Assembly: GCF_001467025.1 (NCBI RefSeq)
Contig: NZ_LNXV01000004.1
Span: 395,264 to 459,263 of the forward strand
Reading direction: 5' to 3'
From: Legionella brunensis
GTDB taxonomy: Bacteria; Pseudomonadota; Gammaproteobacteria; Legionellales; Legionellaceae
DNA: 64,000 bases
This document shows positions 1-8,155 of the stretch, piece after piece. The notes beneath the pieces are model-generated. The model saw nothing but the letters and a program-made list of their open reading frames with translations, did not search any database and was not told the DNA's origin. The translations under genes and the position numbers were made by a program. Position 1 is the stretch's first letter. Each line of letters opens with the position of its first letter.

Positions 1-291
1 TTTTTGGTAAGTCGACCACACCATCAATAATCACAAGGGCCACATGAATGCCCAGGGGCCACAAATATTTGCCATAGACTCAGTTAGGCTGCGTTGTGCT
101 GCCTTCGCAGAAGCAAAAGCTGTTGTTTTAATTGCACCGCGTCTTGAAGCTGTTGCACCTATCACAATAATTTTGCCTTGGCCTTTTCTTTTTATCTCAG
201 GGATGACCGCCTGACTAATTGCAAATAAACCTAATGCATTAACACGCCAACTCGATTCAAATGCTGCAGGACTTACTTCCTTAATGGCAGA
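1..291 (-). pseudogene. Short-chain dehydrogenase/reductase fragment, frameshifted
   Basis: Read on the minus strand, this stretch encodes the middle of a classical short-chain dehydrogenase: a VNALGLFAISQAV segment, the beta-strand KIIVIGATASRRG and the helix AFASAKAAQRSLTESMA. In this fragment the usual catalytic YxxxK reads FASAK, so the tyrosine has become phenylalanine. The expected continuation YLWPLGIHVALVIIDGVVDL lies in another frame, which points to a single-base loss near positions 70-73. An in-frame stop sits near 292-294 at the upstream side and there is no N-terminal Rossmann glycine motif. The gene is therefore broken at both ends, although its far end lies outside the window. 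It was probably an NADP-dependent oxidoreductase. The frameshift and stop are seen directly; the family is recognised from conserved segments. Confidence 0.7.
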
Positions 292-403
292 TCAAATGTC
301 ATCTATTGTTAATAGAAATTCAGGAAAATTCATCAGGACTCTTGCTTATCCTATTCGAGATCGTTACTCTTCGCGCATCATTAGCTACTTAATTAGGTAT
401 ACC

Positions 404-1189
404 GTGCATAGTATTGAGATTTTTCAAATAGATGCCTTTACCGATAAAATTTTTCACGGTAACCCAGCTGCAGTTTGTTTATTAAATGAGTGGCTGAATG
501 ACGAGCTCATGCAAGCTATTGCTGTTGAAAATAATCTTTCTGAAACCGCATTCATTATTGAGGATAAAAGAGGATTTCATATTCGTTGGTTTACTCCAAG
601 AGGGGAAATCAGTTTGTGTGGCCATGCTACTTTAGCGGCTGGTTTTGTTTTACATGAATTGCAGAAATGTGAAGGTGATGCAGTCGATTTTTCCAGTAAA
701 AGTGGTCCATTAGCTGTAAGAAAAAAGGGCGCTCGTTATACATTAGATTTTCCCCGTTTAAGTTACCAACTTAGTAAATCCCCGGAAACAATTGCTTTAT
801 TGATCGATCAATCCTGTGTTGAGATTTATGAGAGCGAACTTGACTATATGGTGTTGCTTGCTGATGAGCATAAGGTATTTCAAGCTCAAGTTGATGTTAG
901 AACCTTAGCGAAATTACCCAAGAGGGGGTTGATTCTAACTGCTAATAGTAGTGAGGCTGATTTCTATTCCCGCTGCTTCTATCCCAAACACAATATTCCT
1001 GAAGATCCTGTTACAGGTTCAGCGCATTGTGTTTTGGCTCCATTCTGGGCTGATAAGCTTAATAAAAATACATTGCGTGCAATTCAAGGCTCTTTCCGAA
1101 AGGGAGAGGTTCATTGCGAAGTTTTAGATGAGAGAGTGTATCTTTCTGGACATTGTAAATGGTACTTAAAAGGACATTTAGTGATTTAA
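404..1189 (+). CDS. PhzF family isomerase/epimerase-like protein
   Basis: This 261-residue protein belongs to the PhzF/diaminopimelate-epimerase-like fold, two related beta-alpha half-domains around a central cleft. Visible marks are the N-terminal IEIFQIDAFTD strand with the GNPAAVC motif, the catalytic glutamate in NNLSETAF (about residue 47), GEISLCGHATLAA in the first half and the C-terminal signature EDPVTGSAHC. The reading frame stays open back to 284, but those 40 residues are poor in conserved features and overlap the edge of the decayed dehydrogenase. The GTG at 404 has an AGGT-type ribosome site just upstream and gives the usual family N terminus, so I chose it. Most PhzF homologues have no known substrate, so none is proposed here. 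The 3' end overlaps the convergent gene by four bases. Confidence 0.85.
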   Translation: MHSIEIFQIDAFTDKIFHGNPAAVCLLNEWLNDELMQAIAVENNLSETAFIIEDKRGFHIRWFTPRGEISLCGHATLAAGFVLHELQKCEGDAVDFSSKSGPLAVRKKGARYTLDFPRLSYQLSKSPETIALLIDQSCVEIYESELDYMVLLADEHKVFQAQVDVRTLAKLPKRGLILTANSSEADFYSRCFYPKHNIPEDPVTGSAHCVLAPFWADKLNKNTLRAIQGSFRKGEVHCEVLDERVYLSGHCKWYLKGHLVI

Positions 1190-1869
1190 TTAGGTTCGTT
1201 AGGAAGGGTAATCTGAGCATACAAAGAGATTACATGACTTGCTTGTCTTGGATTCGAAAAAATATATTGATATAGATATCCCGCTCCAACCGTGAGGGTC
1301 TTCGAGGCCGCCTGATCAAGACTAATTAAGATTCGATTTTGATCAACTGTTTGAGTAGGGAGCCAGTTGGGTTGATTTATATTTATAAAAAACTCTTCAA
1401 AGCCAACTAAACTGAGACTGTCTGTCAATTTTTTCTTAAGGGTAATGCGCTCTCTTAGACGATAGCCAATTGCGCTAGCATCTAGACGTTTTCTTTCTTC
1501 AATGCGCGAGCGTATCATAAATCCCGGAAAGTGTTTTTGTGTATAAGTCACTTGCTGCCATAACCGCATTTCTTGAGTACTGGGACTGAAACCGGGATTT
1601 TGCGCTGTTGTGACCGAAGTCGTTCCTAGTGCGATGTTCCATTGGGGGGAAAATTGATATCCACCGCTAAAATTTGTAAGAAATTGGTCAAATAGATTAG
1701 GTTGGTCTATAACACGTAATTGCGGTTCTAATTGATAAGAGAACTTTCCTATTTGTGTATTTAATCCAAGCGTAGACCACACTCTTTCCACCGTTTGTAT
1801 AGCCCAAAGTTGCTTGGGCATTAAGCAGTTGAAAATAAAAAGAAAAATAAAAAGATAGGATAATTTCAT
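1186..1869 (-). CDS. DUF2490-like outer-membrane beta-barrel protein
   Basis: An exported protein of about 227 residues. It starts with a signal peptide (a hydrophobic stretch of leucine, isoleucine and phenylalanine ending near KQLWA). The rest is dominated by alternating-polarity beta strands such as YQLEPQLRVID, GGYQFSPQWNIALG and ITLKKKLTDSLSLVGFEEFF. It ends with a short run of beta strands typical of a barrel. This pattern matches DUF2490, proteins predicted to form small outer-membrane barrels of unknown function. The frame opens at a GTG three codons upstream of the chosen ATG; the ATG gives a cleaner signal peptide. The 3' end overlaps that of the PhzF gene. The family assignment rests on pattern only, so the function is unknown. 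Confidence 0.65.
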   Translation of the reverse strand: MKLSYLFIFLFIFNCLMPKQLWAIQTVERVWSTLGLNTQIGKFSYQLEPQLRVIDQPNLFDQFLTNFSGGYQFSPQWNIALGTTSVTTAQNPGFSPSTQEMRLWQQVTYTQKHFPGFMIRSRIEERKRLDASAIGYRLRERITLKKKLTDSLSLVGFEEFFININQPNWLPTQTVDQNRILISLDQAASKTLTVGAGYLYQYIFSNPRQASHVISLYAQITLPNEPN

Positions 1870-2074
1870 TGTGTACACACTAAATTATGTTGCACATAAT
1901 TTACTAATAACTTGTCTTAATTGTCGATGATAATTATTCGGGTTTTCTCTTTGAAAATCAGCACTAAAAATTTCTGAGAAATACATAGAAAGAAAAAGAT
2001 ATTTGCTTTATGCTGGATGGGCTTAGCTGTTAAGCATATGCTAATTCGTGATTTTTAACTAAGGATGGTAAAAA

Positions 2075-2320
2075 ATGAATGCTTGGAATAGTGTAATTTT
2101 CATGAAAACTAACAAATCATGGTCAGAATTAAGTGCTATGGCGAAGTGGGAAGGCGTAGAAAAAATGTGGTCTACCACTGGTGATTGGGATTGGTGCATT
2201 AAGTTAGATATGAAGTCTTCTTCTCCTGAAAAGACTCATGAGTTTGTAGCTCGCATGAGGGATGGGCATTGGGCTACTGAAACAAAAACAAATTGGTGGA
2301 AAGAGATGCCTGCTAAGTAA
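2075..2320 (+). CDS. Small conserved protein, Lrp ligand-domain-like
   Basis: An 81-residue cytosolic protein preceded by an AAGGATGG ribosome site and closed by its own terminator, so it is a real single-gene unit. It is rich in tryptophan (eight residues). The central part, TTGDWDWCIKLD followed by SPEKTHEFVARMR and a final strand ending TKTNWW, resembles the ferredoxin-like ligand-sensing (RAM) half of Lrp/AsnC regulators, where a TGxxD turn precedes a beta strand and a helix. No DNA-binding domain is present. The fold similarity is my inference from the motif order. I do not know a function. Confidence 0.6.
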   Translation: MNAWNSVIFMKTNKSWSELSAMAKWEGVEKMWSTTGDWDWCIKLDMKSSSPEKTHEFVARMRDGHWATETKTNWWKEMPAK

Positions 2321-2329
2321 TTGTTCGCT

Positions 2330-2355
2330 AATAGTCCGATTTAACTCGGGCTATT
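2330..2355 (+). terminator. Rho-independent terminator
   Basis: The arms AATAGTCCGA and TCGGGCTATT pair over ten positions with one G-U, around the loop TTTAAC. A T-rich tail (TTTTTTC) follows within about ten bases. It lies ten bases after the stop of the small protein and about 100 bases before prpB, so it separates the two units. Confidence 0.75.
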
Positions 2356-2454
2356 TCATTATTTTTTCAAAGCAGATGTTTTTATCGAGTTACCTTGCCA
2401 TGAGTGTGGGAGCATGATAAAAAAGCGGTTCACAATGTCAAGGAGTGAATATTA

Positions 2455-3339
2455 ATGTCTGGTTCTATGGGAAAGCGTTTTCGATCTCTTGTCCAAAATA
2501 ATGCTCCACTTCAAATTGTGGGCACTATCAACGCCTATGCAGCCATGTTAGCTGAATCATCCGGATGTGAAGCAATTTATTTGTCAGGTGCGGGGGTCGC
2601 CAATGCCTCTTATGGATTACCTGACCTAGGCATGACAAGTCTTGCAGAGGTTCTGGAAGATGCAAGACGCATTACTCAAGCTTGCTCCTTACCGCTCTTA
2701 GTCGACGTGGATACAGGATGGGGGCATGCATTTAACATTGCAAGAACTGTTAAACTTATGGAGCGAGCAGATGTCGCTGCCATTCATATTGAAGATCAAG
2801 TTCTTGCGAAACGCTGTGGGCATCGTCCAAACAAAGCAATAGTTTCCATGGAAGAGATGGGAGACAGAATAAAAACCGCTGTTGATGCACGCACAGATGA
2901 TGATTTTGTAATTATGGCGCGTACAGATGCCTATGCTGTTGAAGGAATGACTGCAGCAATTGAACGTGCCCAGCTTTGTGTCGAGTTAGGCGCTGACATG
3001 CTCTTCCCTGAGGCGATGACTACCCTAGCCGAATACAAGGAGTTTTGCAGTCACTTTACTGTCCCTGTTTTGGCGAATATTACTGAGTTTGGCAAAACAC
3101 CTTTATTTACTCGAGAAGAGCTTAATGAAGCAGGAATTCAGTTAATTCTATATCCACTGAGTGCATTTCGAGCGATGTCTCAAGCAGCTTTAACTGTTTA
3201 CAAAGCTATAAAACAAAAGGGAACGCAACGCGATTTGCTCGATAGTATGCAAACGCGTAATGATTTATATAATGTTATCGGTTACCACGATTATGAAAAA
3301 AAACTGGACCAATTAATGGAGGGTGAGGATGGTCAATAA
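2455..3339 (+). CDS. prpB: Methylisocitrate lyase (2-methylisocitrate lyase)
   Basis: This enzyme cleaves 2-methylisocitrate to pyruvate and succinate, the last step of the methylcitrate cycle that consumes propionyl-CoA. The 294-residue protein has the isocitrate-lyase/PEP-mutase barrel. Metal-binding aspartates lie in [10 protein letters not shown] (D84, D86) and the catalytic cysteine loop is KRCGHRPNK (C121). [12 protein letters not shown] and the C-terminal helices are typical of PrpB. Length matches the family. AAGGAG precedes the ATG at 2455; a second ATG at 2467 is possible. It is the first gene of prpBCD, and its end overlaps the prpC start region, implying translational coupling. 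No PrpR-type regulator is nearby. Confidence 0.95.
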   Translation: MSGSMGKRFRSLVQNNAPLQIVGTINAYAAMLAESSGCEAIYLSGAGVANASYGLPDLGMTSLAEVLEDARRITQACSLPLLVDVDTGWGHAFNIARTVKLMERADVAAIHIEDQVLAKRCGHRPNKAIVSMEEMGDRIKTAVDARTDDDFVIMARTDAYAVEGMTAAIERAQLCVELGADMLFPEAMTTLAEYKEFCSHFTVPVLANITEFGKTPLFTREELNEAGIQLILYPLSAFRAMSQAALTVYKAIKQKGTQRDLLDSMQTRNDLYNVIGYHDYEKKLDQLMEGEDGQ

Positions 3340-4450
3340 GTCAGGAGCAGGATTGGCTGGGGTAGTAGCCGGACAATCAGCTATAGCTACGGTAGGACAA
3401 GAAGGTAAAGGGTTGAATTATCGTGGTTACTCAATTTATGATTTAGCAGAACATGCAACTTTTGAAGAGGTTGCTTATTTACTCCATTATGGCCAGTTAC
3501 CGACGCGCCCGAAGCTCAATGAGTATACAAAAAAATTAGTAGGGTTACGAAAAATTCCTGAGGCACTAAAAGCTGTCTTGAAATTAATTCCAAAAAATGC
3601 TCACCCGATGGATGTTCTAAGAACTGGCTGTTCTATGTTAGGCACCTTGGAACCTGAGAAAGATTTCTCTCAGCAATATGATATTGCAGATAGATTACTT
3701 GCCTTATTTCCGGGGATGATGTGTTATTGGTATGCCTTTCATTTCCAAGGCAAAGAAATTTCTGGGGAAAGTGAGGAACAAACTGTTGGTGGTCATTTTC
3801 TAGCCCTTTTACATGACAGAAAGCCCACCAAACTTGAATGTGATATGATGAATGTCTCATTAATTCTTTACGCAGAGCATGAGTTTAACGCATCAACCTT
3901 CGCGGCAAGGGTAACTGCTGCAACTTTATCTGATTTTTATTCAGCTATCACGACAGCAATCGGCACTTTGCGAGGGCCATTACATGGTGGCGCAAATGAA
4001 GCAGCAATGGAGCTTATAGAGCAGTTTAAAAGTCCTGATGACGCAGAAAAAGAACTGATGTCAATGCTAGAAAGAAAAGCAAAAATCATGGGTTTTGGTC
4101 ACCGTGTTTATACAGTATCTGATCCCCGCTCGGATGTAATTAAAGCCTGGTCGCATAAATTGGCCGAGGCTAAAAATGATATGCTTTTGTATAATGTATC
4201 CGAGCGTATTGAGGCAGTTATGAGACGAGAAAAGAAGTTGTTCCCTAATCTCGATTTTTATAGTGCCTCTGCTTATCATTTCTGTGGCATTCCTACCTCT
4301 TTGTTTACCCCCATTTTCGTTATGTCACGTATAACCGGTTGGTCTGCTCATGTGTTTGAACAAAGAGCTGACAACCGCTTGATAAGACCTACTTCTGAAT
4401 ACATCGGTCCTGAGCCTAGAAAATTTACTGCTATTGATACAAGAGGTTAA
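3329..4450 (+). CDS. prpC: 2-Methylcitrate synthase
   Basis: This enzyme condenses propionyl-CoA with oxaloacetate to give 2-methylcitrate, the entry step of the methylcitrate cycle. The 373-residue citrate-synthase fold shows the two active-site histidines in [10 protein letters not shown] (about H219) and MGFGHRVY (about H258) and the aspartate in [10 protein letters not shown] (about D309). The C-terminal [12 protein letters not shown] is typical of citrate synthases. The short length without an N-terminal extension, and the position between prpB and prpD, favour methylcitrate over citrate synthase. The ATG at 3329 sits six bases after GGAGG, which lies inside the prpB coding end; a GTG at 3323 is less well placed. 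The prpB stop overlaps this gene by 11 bases. Confidence 0.93.
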   Translation: MVNKSGAGLAGVVAGQSAIATVGQEGKGLNYRGYSIYDLAEHATFEEVAYLLHYGQLPTRPKLNEYTKKLVGLRKIPEALKAVLKLIPKNAHPMDVLRTGCSMLGTLEPEKDFSQQYDIADRLLALFPGMMCYWYAFHFQGKEISGESEEQTVGGHFLALLHDRKPTKLECDMMNVSLILYAEHEFNASTFAARVTAATLSDFYSAITTAIGTLRGPLHGGANEAAMELIEQFKSPDDAEKELMSMLERKAKIMGFGHRVYTVSDPRSDVIKAWSHKLAEAKNDMLLYNVSERIEAVMRREKKLFPNLDFYSASAYHFCGIPTSLFTPIFVMSRITGWSAHVFEQRADNRLIRPTSEYIGPEPRKFTAIDTRG

Positions 4451-4451
4451 T

Positions 4452-5897
4452 ATGCATTCTTATGTTGAAGATAATGTTAAGCCTGATTATGACCAAGTGA
4501 TTAGAGATATTGTTGATTATGTTTTAAATACTCCAATTACAAGTGTAGATGCCTACGAAACTGCGCGTCTTTGTTTAATGGACACATTGGGTTGCGGAAT
4601 GTTGGCTCTAAATTTTCCCGAATGTACGAAACTGCTAGGACCTGTAGTGCCTGGTGCTCAGTTGTCAGATGGTGCTCGTGTTCCTGGAACTAATTACGAA
4701 TTAGATCCGGTACAAGCAGCATTTAATATTGGCACGATGGTAAGATGGCTTGATTTTAATGATACCTGGCTAGCCGCAGAATGGGGACATCCTTCTGATA
4801 ATTTAGGCGCAATATTAGCTGTAGCTGATTACATGAGTCGCCAAAATCTAAAGAATGGCCGACCAGCATTTAAAATGCATGAAGTGCTGACGGCTATGAT
4901 TAAAGCTCACGAAATTCAAGGATGTTTGGCTCTTGAAAATAGTTTTAACCGCGTAGGTTTAGATCACGTTTTTCTAGTAAAAGTTGCTAGTGCTGCAGTA
5001 GCTGCTCAATTATTGGGTGCGGATAGGGATATGTTACTGCGTACTTTATCTCAGGTGTTTGTTGATGGCCAAAGTCTTCGAACTTATAGACATGCTCCAA
5101 ATGCCGGTTCTCGCAAATCTTGGGCAGCAGGAGACGCTACTGCTCGAGCAGTGCGCTTGGCTTTAATTGCTGCAGCCGGTGAAATGGGGTACCCCAGTGC
5201 TTTAACGGCACCTAAATGGGGTTTTTATGATGTTTTGTTTGATGGTCAATCTTTCAAATTCCAAAGGCCTTATGGCAGCTATGTAATGGAGAATGTTTTA
5301 TTTAAACTTTCCTATCCTGCTGAATTTCATGCTCAAACCGCTGTAGAATGTGCTGTAGCTTTACATCCCATAATCAAGGATCGTTTTAATGATATCGCCA
5401 AGATAGAACTAATTACTCATGAATCTGCAATTCGTATCATTAGCAAACAGGGTCCATTGCATAATCCTGCAGATAGAGATCACTGTTTACAGTACATGGT
5501 TGCTATTGGTTTATTACATGGTGATTTACGAGCAGAACATTACGAAGATATATCAGCTGCGGATCCTCGTATTGATCAACTGCGTGCAAAAATGAATGTT
5601 ACTGAAAATAAACAATTTTCGCTTGATTATCATGATCCTGAGAAGCGCTCAATCGCTAACAGTATTAAATTGATATTTAAAGATGGGACAGAATCAAAAT
5701 TAGTTACTGTTGAGTATCCAATCGGTCATAAGAGACGCCGGGAAGATGGGATTGCTGTGTTACTGACTAAATTTAAGCATAACTTGGCAACACGGTTTAG
5801 CCCGGGGCATATAGAGAAAATTACTGCGGCTATGAATGATACGAATGCCTTGGCGGCAATGTCTGTTACTGATTTTATGGTTCTTTGGCAATCATAA
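4452..5897 (+). CDS. prpD: 2-Methylcitrate dehydratase, MmgE/PrpD family
   Basis: This enzyme dehydrates 2-methylcitrate towards 2-methyl-cis-aconitate in the methylcitrate cycle. The 481-residue protein has the all-helical MmgE/PrpD domain first ([31 protein letters not shown]) and the smaller alpha/beta lid after about residue 280 ([14 protein letters not shown]). The ATG at 4452 lies one base after the prpC stop and follows AAGAGG at good spacing; an in-frame TTG at 4434 would overlap prpC. This type of PrpD works without the AcnD/PrpF pair, and neither of those genes is seen here. It is the last gene of the operon, followed by a strong terminator. Confidence 0.93.
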   Translation: MHSYVEDNVKPDYDQVIRDIVDYVLNTPITSVDAYETARLCLMDTLGCGMLALNFPECTKLLGPVVPGAQLSDGARVPGTNYELDPVQAAFNIGTMVRWLDFNDTWLAAEWGHPSDNLGAILAVADYMSRQNLKNGRPAFKMHEVLTAMIKAHEIQGCLALENSFNRVGLDHVFLVKVASAAVAAQLLGADRDMLLRTLSQVFVDGQSLRTYRHAPNAGSRKSWAAGDATARAVRLALIAAAGEMGYPSALTAPKWGFYDVLFDGQSFKFQRPYGSYVMENVLFKLSYPAEFHAQTAVECAVALHPIIKDRFNDIAKIELITHESAIRIISKQGPLHNPADRDHCLQYMVAIGLLHGDLRAEHYEDISAADPRIDQLRAKMNVTENKQFSLDYHDPEKRSIANSIKLIFKDGTESKLVTVEYPIGHKRRREDGIAVLLTKFKHNLATRFSPGHIEKITAAMNDTNALAAMSVTDFMVLWQS

Positions 5898-5898
5898 C

Positions 5899-5922
5899 AA
5901 AGTTGGGCTTCGGCCCAACTTT
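5899..5922 (+). terminator. Bidirectional terminator between prpD and ppsR
   Basis: A perfect ten-pair stem, AAAGTTGGGC and GCCCAACTTT, closed by the very stable TTCG tetraloop. It begins one base after the prpD stop and is followed by TTATCG. On the other strand it lies 24 bases past the ppsR stop, with A/T pairs at the stem base supplying T residues in both directions. It probably ends both convergent transcripts. Confidence 0.88.
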
Positions 5923-5945
5923 ATCGCGTCAAATGTTATTAAATC

Positions 5946-6761
5946 CTAAAATTTACGTTTAATTCCTGCCGTTGCGAGAACTTTTGTTGCAATTTCTTCG
6001 ATTGAGTATCGTGTAGAGTTAAGGTAGGGGATTTTTTCACGCTGATACATTGCTTCAACCTCACTTACCTCAAGGCGACATTGTTCTGCTGAAGCATACT
6101 TGCTGTTAGGACGTCGTTCTGTGCGGATATGTTGCAAACGCTCAGCATCTATTGTGAGCCCGAACAGCTTATGCTTATAAGGTCTTAGCGAGTCAGGCAA
6201 GGCAAATAAAGTTAGATCCTCTTCTGTGAAAGGATAATTCGCTGCAAGAATACCAAAATGTAAAGCCATATAGAGGCAGCTTGGGGTTTTGCCGCAACGT
6301 GAAACACCGATTAAAACAATATCTGCTTTATCATAATCTCGTATCTTTATGCCATCATCATGTGCTAAGGCATAATCGACTGCTTCAATTCGTTGCCCAT
6401 AGAATTGGTAATTTGCCACGCCATGAGTTCGTCCAACCGTGTAAGAGGATTTAGCATTGAGTGTTTGTTCCAAGGGTCCAATAAAAGTATTAAATAAATC
6501 AAAAATGCTTGCCTTGGATTGTTTGATAGTACTAACAATGTCAGGGTTAACGAGAGTCATAAAAACAAGTGGTTTTATTCCTGTTTCCTCATAACAACTA
6601 TTAATACGAAGAACGGCTGTTTGTGCTTTAGCAATAGAATCAATATAGGGGATAGTTTGCTTTTCGAATTGAATATTCTCAAACTGTGTGATTAAACTAT
6701 TGCCGAGGTTTTCAGCGGTAATACCTGTCCCATCCGACAGCATAAATACATGTTGTTTCAT
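5946..6761 (-). CDS. ppsR: Phosphoenolpyruvate synthase regulatory protein (PSRP kinase/pyrophosphorylase)
   Basis: A bifunctional serine/threonine kinase and phosphorylase that switches PEP synthase off with ADP and back on with phosphate, controlling gluconeogenesis from pyruvate. The 271-residue protein has the family start FMLSDGTGITAENLG and the P-loop-like ADP-binding motif GVSRCGKTPSCLYMAL near residue 155, followed by LAANYPF. The C-terminal QCRLEVSEVEAMY region is also typical. In many proteobacteria the gene is divergent from ppsA; here the upstream neighbour is an unrelated membrane protein, so its target gene lies elsewhere. Pyruvate from the adjacent prpBCD operon makes the setting metabolically sensible, but that link is my inference. 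Confidence 0.93.
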   Translation of the reverse strand: MKQHVFMLSDGTGITAENLGNSLITQFENIQFEKQTIPYIDSIAKAQTAVLRINSCYEETGIKPLVFMTLVNPDIVSTIKQSKASIFDLFNTFIGPLEQTLNAKSSYTVGRTHGVANYQFYGQRIEAVDYALAHDDGIKIRDYDKADIVLIGVSRCGKTPSCLYMALHFGILAANYPFTEEDLTLFALPDSLRPYKHKLFGLTIDAERLQHIRTERRPNSKYASAEQCRLEVSEVEAMYQREKIPYLNSTRYSIEEIATKVLATAGIKRKF

Positions 6762-6993
6762 TAATTTCTCTGCAAATTAGTTTCTTTCAAAGATTCTAAT
6801 TGATAAGCTTGTCTTCTTCCAGAAGAGGTGAGTAAGAAAATAGCCAAAAGAGTTTAAGCAACACATAATATTAAAATAAAACTTCACAGCTTATTGTAAT
6901 AGGCTATTATTAAATGCGTTGGCTCAATTTTTGCAGAAATTTAAATTAATATGGATTTTTATTTGGTGATGACTAAGAACTCAAGGTAAGACT

Positions 6994-7455
6994 ATGGAAT
7001 ATGATCGTTTTCAGCAAAATAGCGTTCTTTTCGTTATCGGAATTATAACCTTACTGCTGAGTTTAAGCTTATTTGCATTTAGTTTTTATATTCTCCCTTT
7101 TCTTTTATTCGATTGGGTTTATGATGTTCCTGAATTCATTTCAATTTGGAGAGAATGGTTAAAAGAAGAATATACTTTTACTGATACAGGAGCTTCCTGG
7201 CTAATTTTATTAATATTTATTATACCGGCCTTGATCTTTGGCTATATTTCTTATCTTGCATCAAATTATATTGATAATCGTCTGTACAACGTCGTACCTA
7301 AGAGAGCTGAGAATGAAAGACAAGGCGAACTAAAAAAAGATATACAGGAAACGCTTGGATTTGTTCTCAAAATTCTAGGTGCGATCATTTTAATATTAGT
7401 TGGCATTTCAATTATTCAATGGTTGCTTGCTGTACCAACCCCTTCGCCTGAATAG
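6994..7455 (+). CDS. Small membrane protein of unknown function
   Basis: A 153-residue protein with three predicted membrane segments: about residues 11-37, 64-88 (WLILLIFIIPALIFGYISYL) and 118-146 (FVLKILGAIILILVGISII). The loop between the first two is acidic and aromatic and is probably periplasmic. A ribosome site AAGGTAAG precedes the ATG. The next gene starts eight bases after its stop, so the two form an operon. I do not recognise a family. The protein carries no catalytic motif, and its partner gene suggests a shared, unknown role. Confidence 0.6.
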   Translation: MEYDRFQQNSVLFVIGIITLLLSLSLFAFSFYILPFLLFDWVYDVPEFISIWREWLKEEYTFTDTGASWLILLIFIIPALIFGYISYLASNYIDNRLYNVVPKRAENERQGELKKDIQETLGFVLKILGAIILILVGISIIQWLLAVPTPSPE

Positions 7456-7463
7456 GAGATAGC

Positions 7464-8051
7464 ATGTTTTTAAAACGCTTCAAAATTAAAAGATTAACAA
7501 AAAAATTAAAATCCATGCAGCAAAATCGTATTCATAATCAACCGTCGGATGAAGTATTGGCAAAGGAAATTGGTTATTATCACGAATTAGCAAATATCTA
7601 TAAGACACTGCTAGGTCACAAAAAACACCCTTTTGCTGCAGATATGGTGATTGCCTGCCTACGTGGAGCAGGAGCTTTAGATGATGCCAATGCTCAATAT
7701 GAGGTAGCCAAGTCATTATTAGATGAAGCAAAATTTAGGGAGCGTCTGCAACTTGAAGGACTTTTTGCTAGTCCTAGTAATGAACGGCAAATGAAACAAT
7801 TATATGAGGAAGCCCTTGTCTATTTACAAACCGCAGAAAAGCTCAATCATGTTTTAGCAAGGCGGTTACACGGTCTTTGCTATATTAACGGTTGGGGTGT
7901 GAGTACGGATAAGGATAAAGGTTTCGAGTTGGTTGTTGCTAGCATTGAACAAGAAAATAGTTGGGAGAAGGTACCACAAATATTTGCTGAAATTGGCTTA
8001 AATAAACCCGAATTCTTTGCCGCTATTATGAAGCATCGTAAAACCTCTTAA
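7464..8051 (+). CDS. Sel1/TPR-like repeat protein of unknown function
   Basis: A 195-residue, helix-rich protein without signal peptide or membrane segment. It begins with a basic stretch (KRFKIKRLTKKLKSM). The segment HVLARRLHGLCYINGWGV, followed by TDKDKGFELV, has the spacing of a Sel1 repeat (alanine-leucine, GxxYxxGxGV, then A-like helix). Earlier helices around residues 40-110 may be degenerate repeats. Such repeats usually mediate protein contacts. AGGAG lies just before the ATG, and the gene is coupled to the membrane protein upstream. The repeat assignment is a pattern judgement; the function is unknown. Confidence 0.6.
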   Translation: MFLKRFKIKRLTKKLKSMQQNRIHNQPSDEVLAKEIGYYHELANIYKTLLGHKKHPFAADMVIACLRGAGALDDANAQYEVAKSLLDEAKFRERLQLEGLFASPSNERQMKQLYEEALVYLQTAEKLNHVLARRLHGLCYINGWGVSTDKDKGFELVVASIEQENSWEKVPQIFAEIGLNKPEFFAAIMKHRKTS

Positions 8052-8064
8052 TTATAAATAATAA

Positions 8065-8099
8065 AATTTTAGAGGTGTCATATTATCGCGACTCTAAAA
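8065..8099 (+). terminator. Possible weak terminator
   Basis: The inverted arms ATTTTAGAG and CTCTAAAAT flank a 17-base loop just after the Sel1-like gene and before the hydrolase gene. The stem is AT-rich and has no clear T tail, so it may attenuate rather than stop transcription. Confidence 0.35.
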
Positions 8100-8155
8100 T
8101 AGACGAGTTCTTATTCGCTCAAAGGATTGTTGTTAATCTTCTACATGGCTAAGTA

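Noticed and set aside
284-403. Upstream extension of the PhzF gene to an ATG at 284
   Set aside because: These 40 codons lack family features and overlap the dehydrogenase remnant. A GTG with a good ribosome site at 404 gives the normal N terminus.
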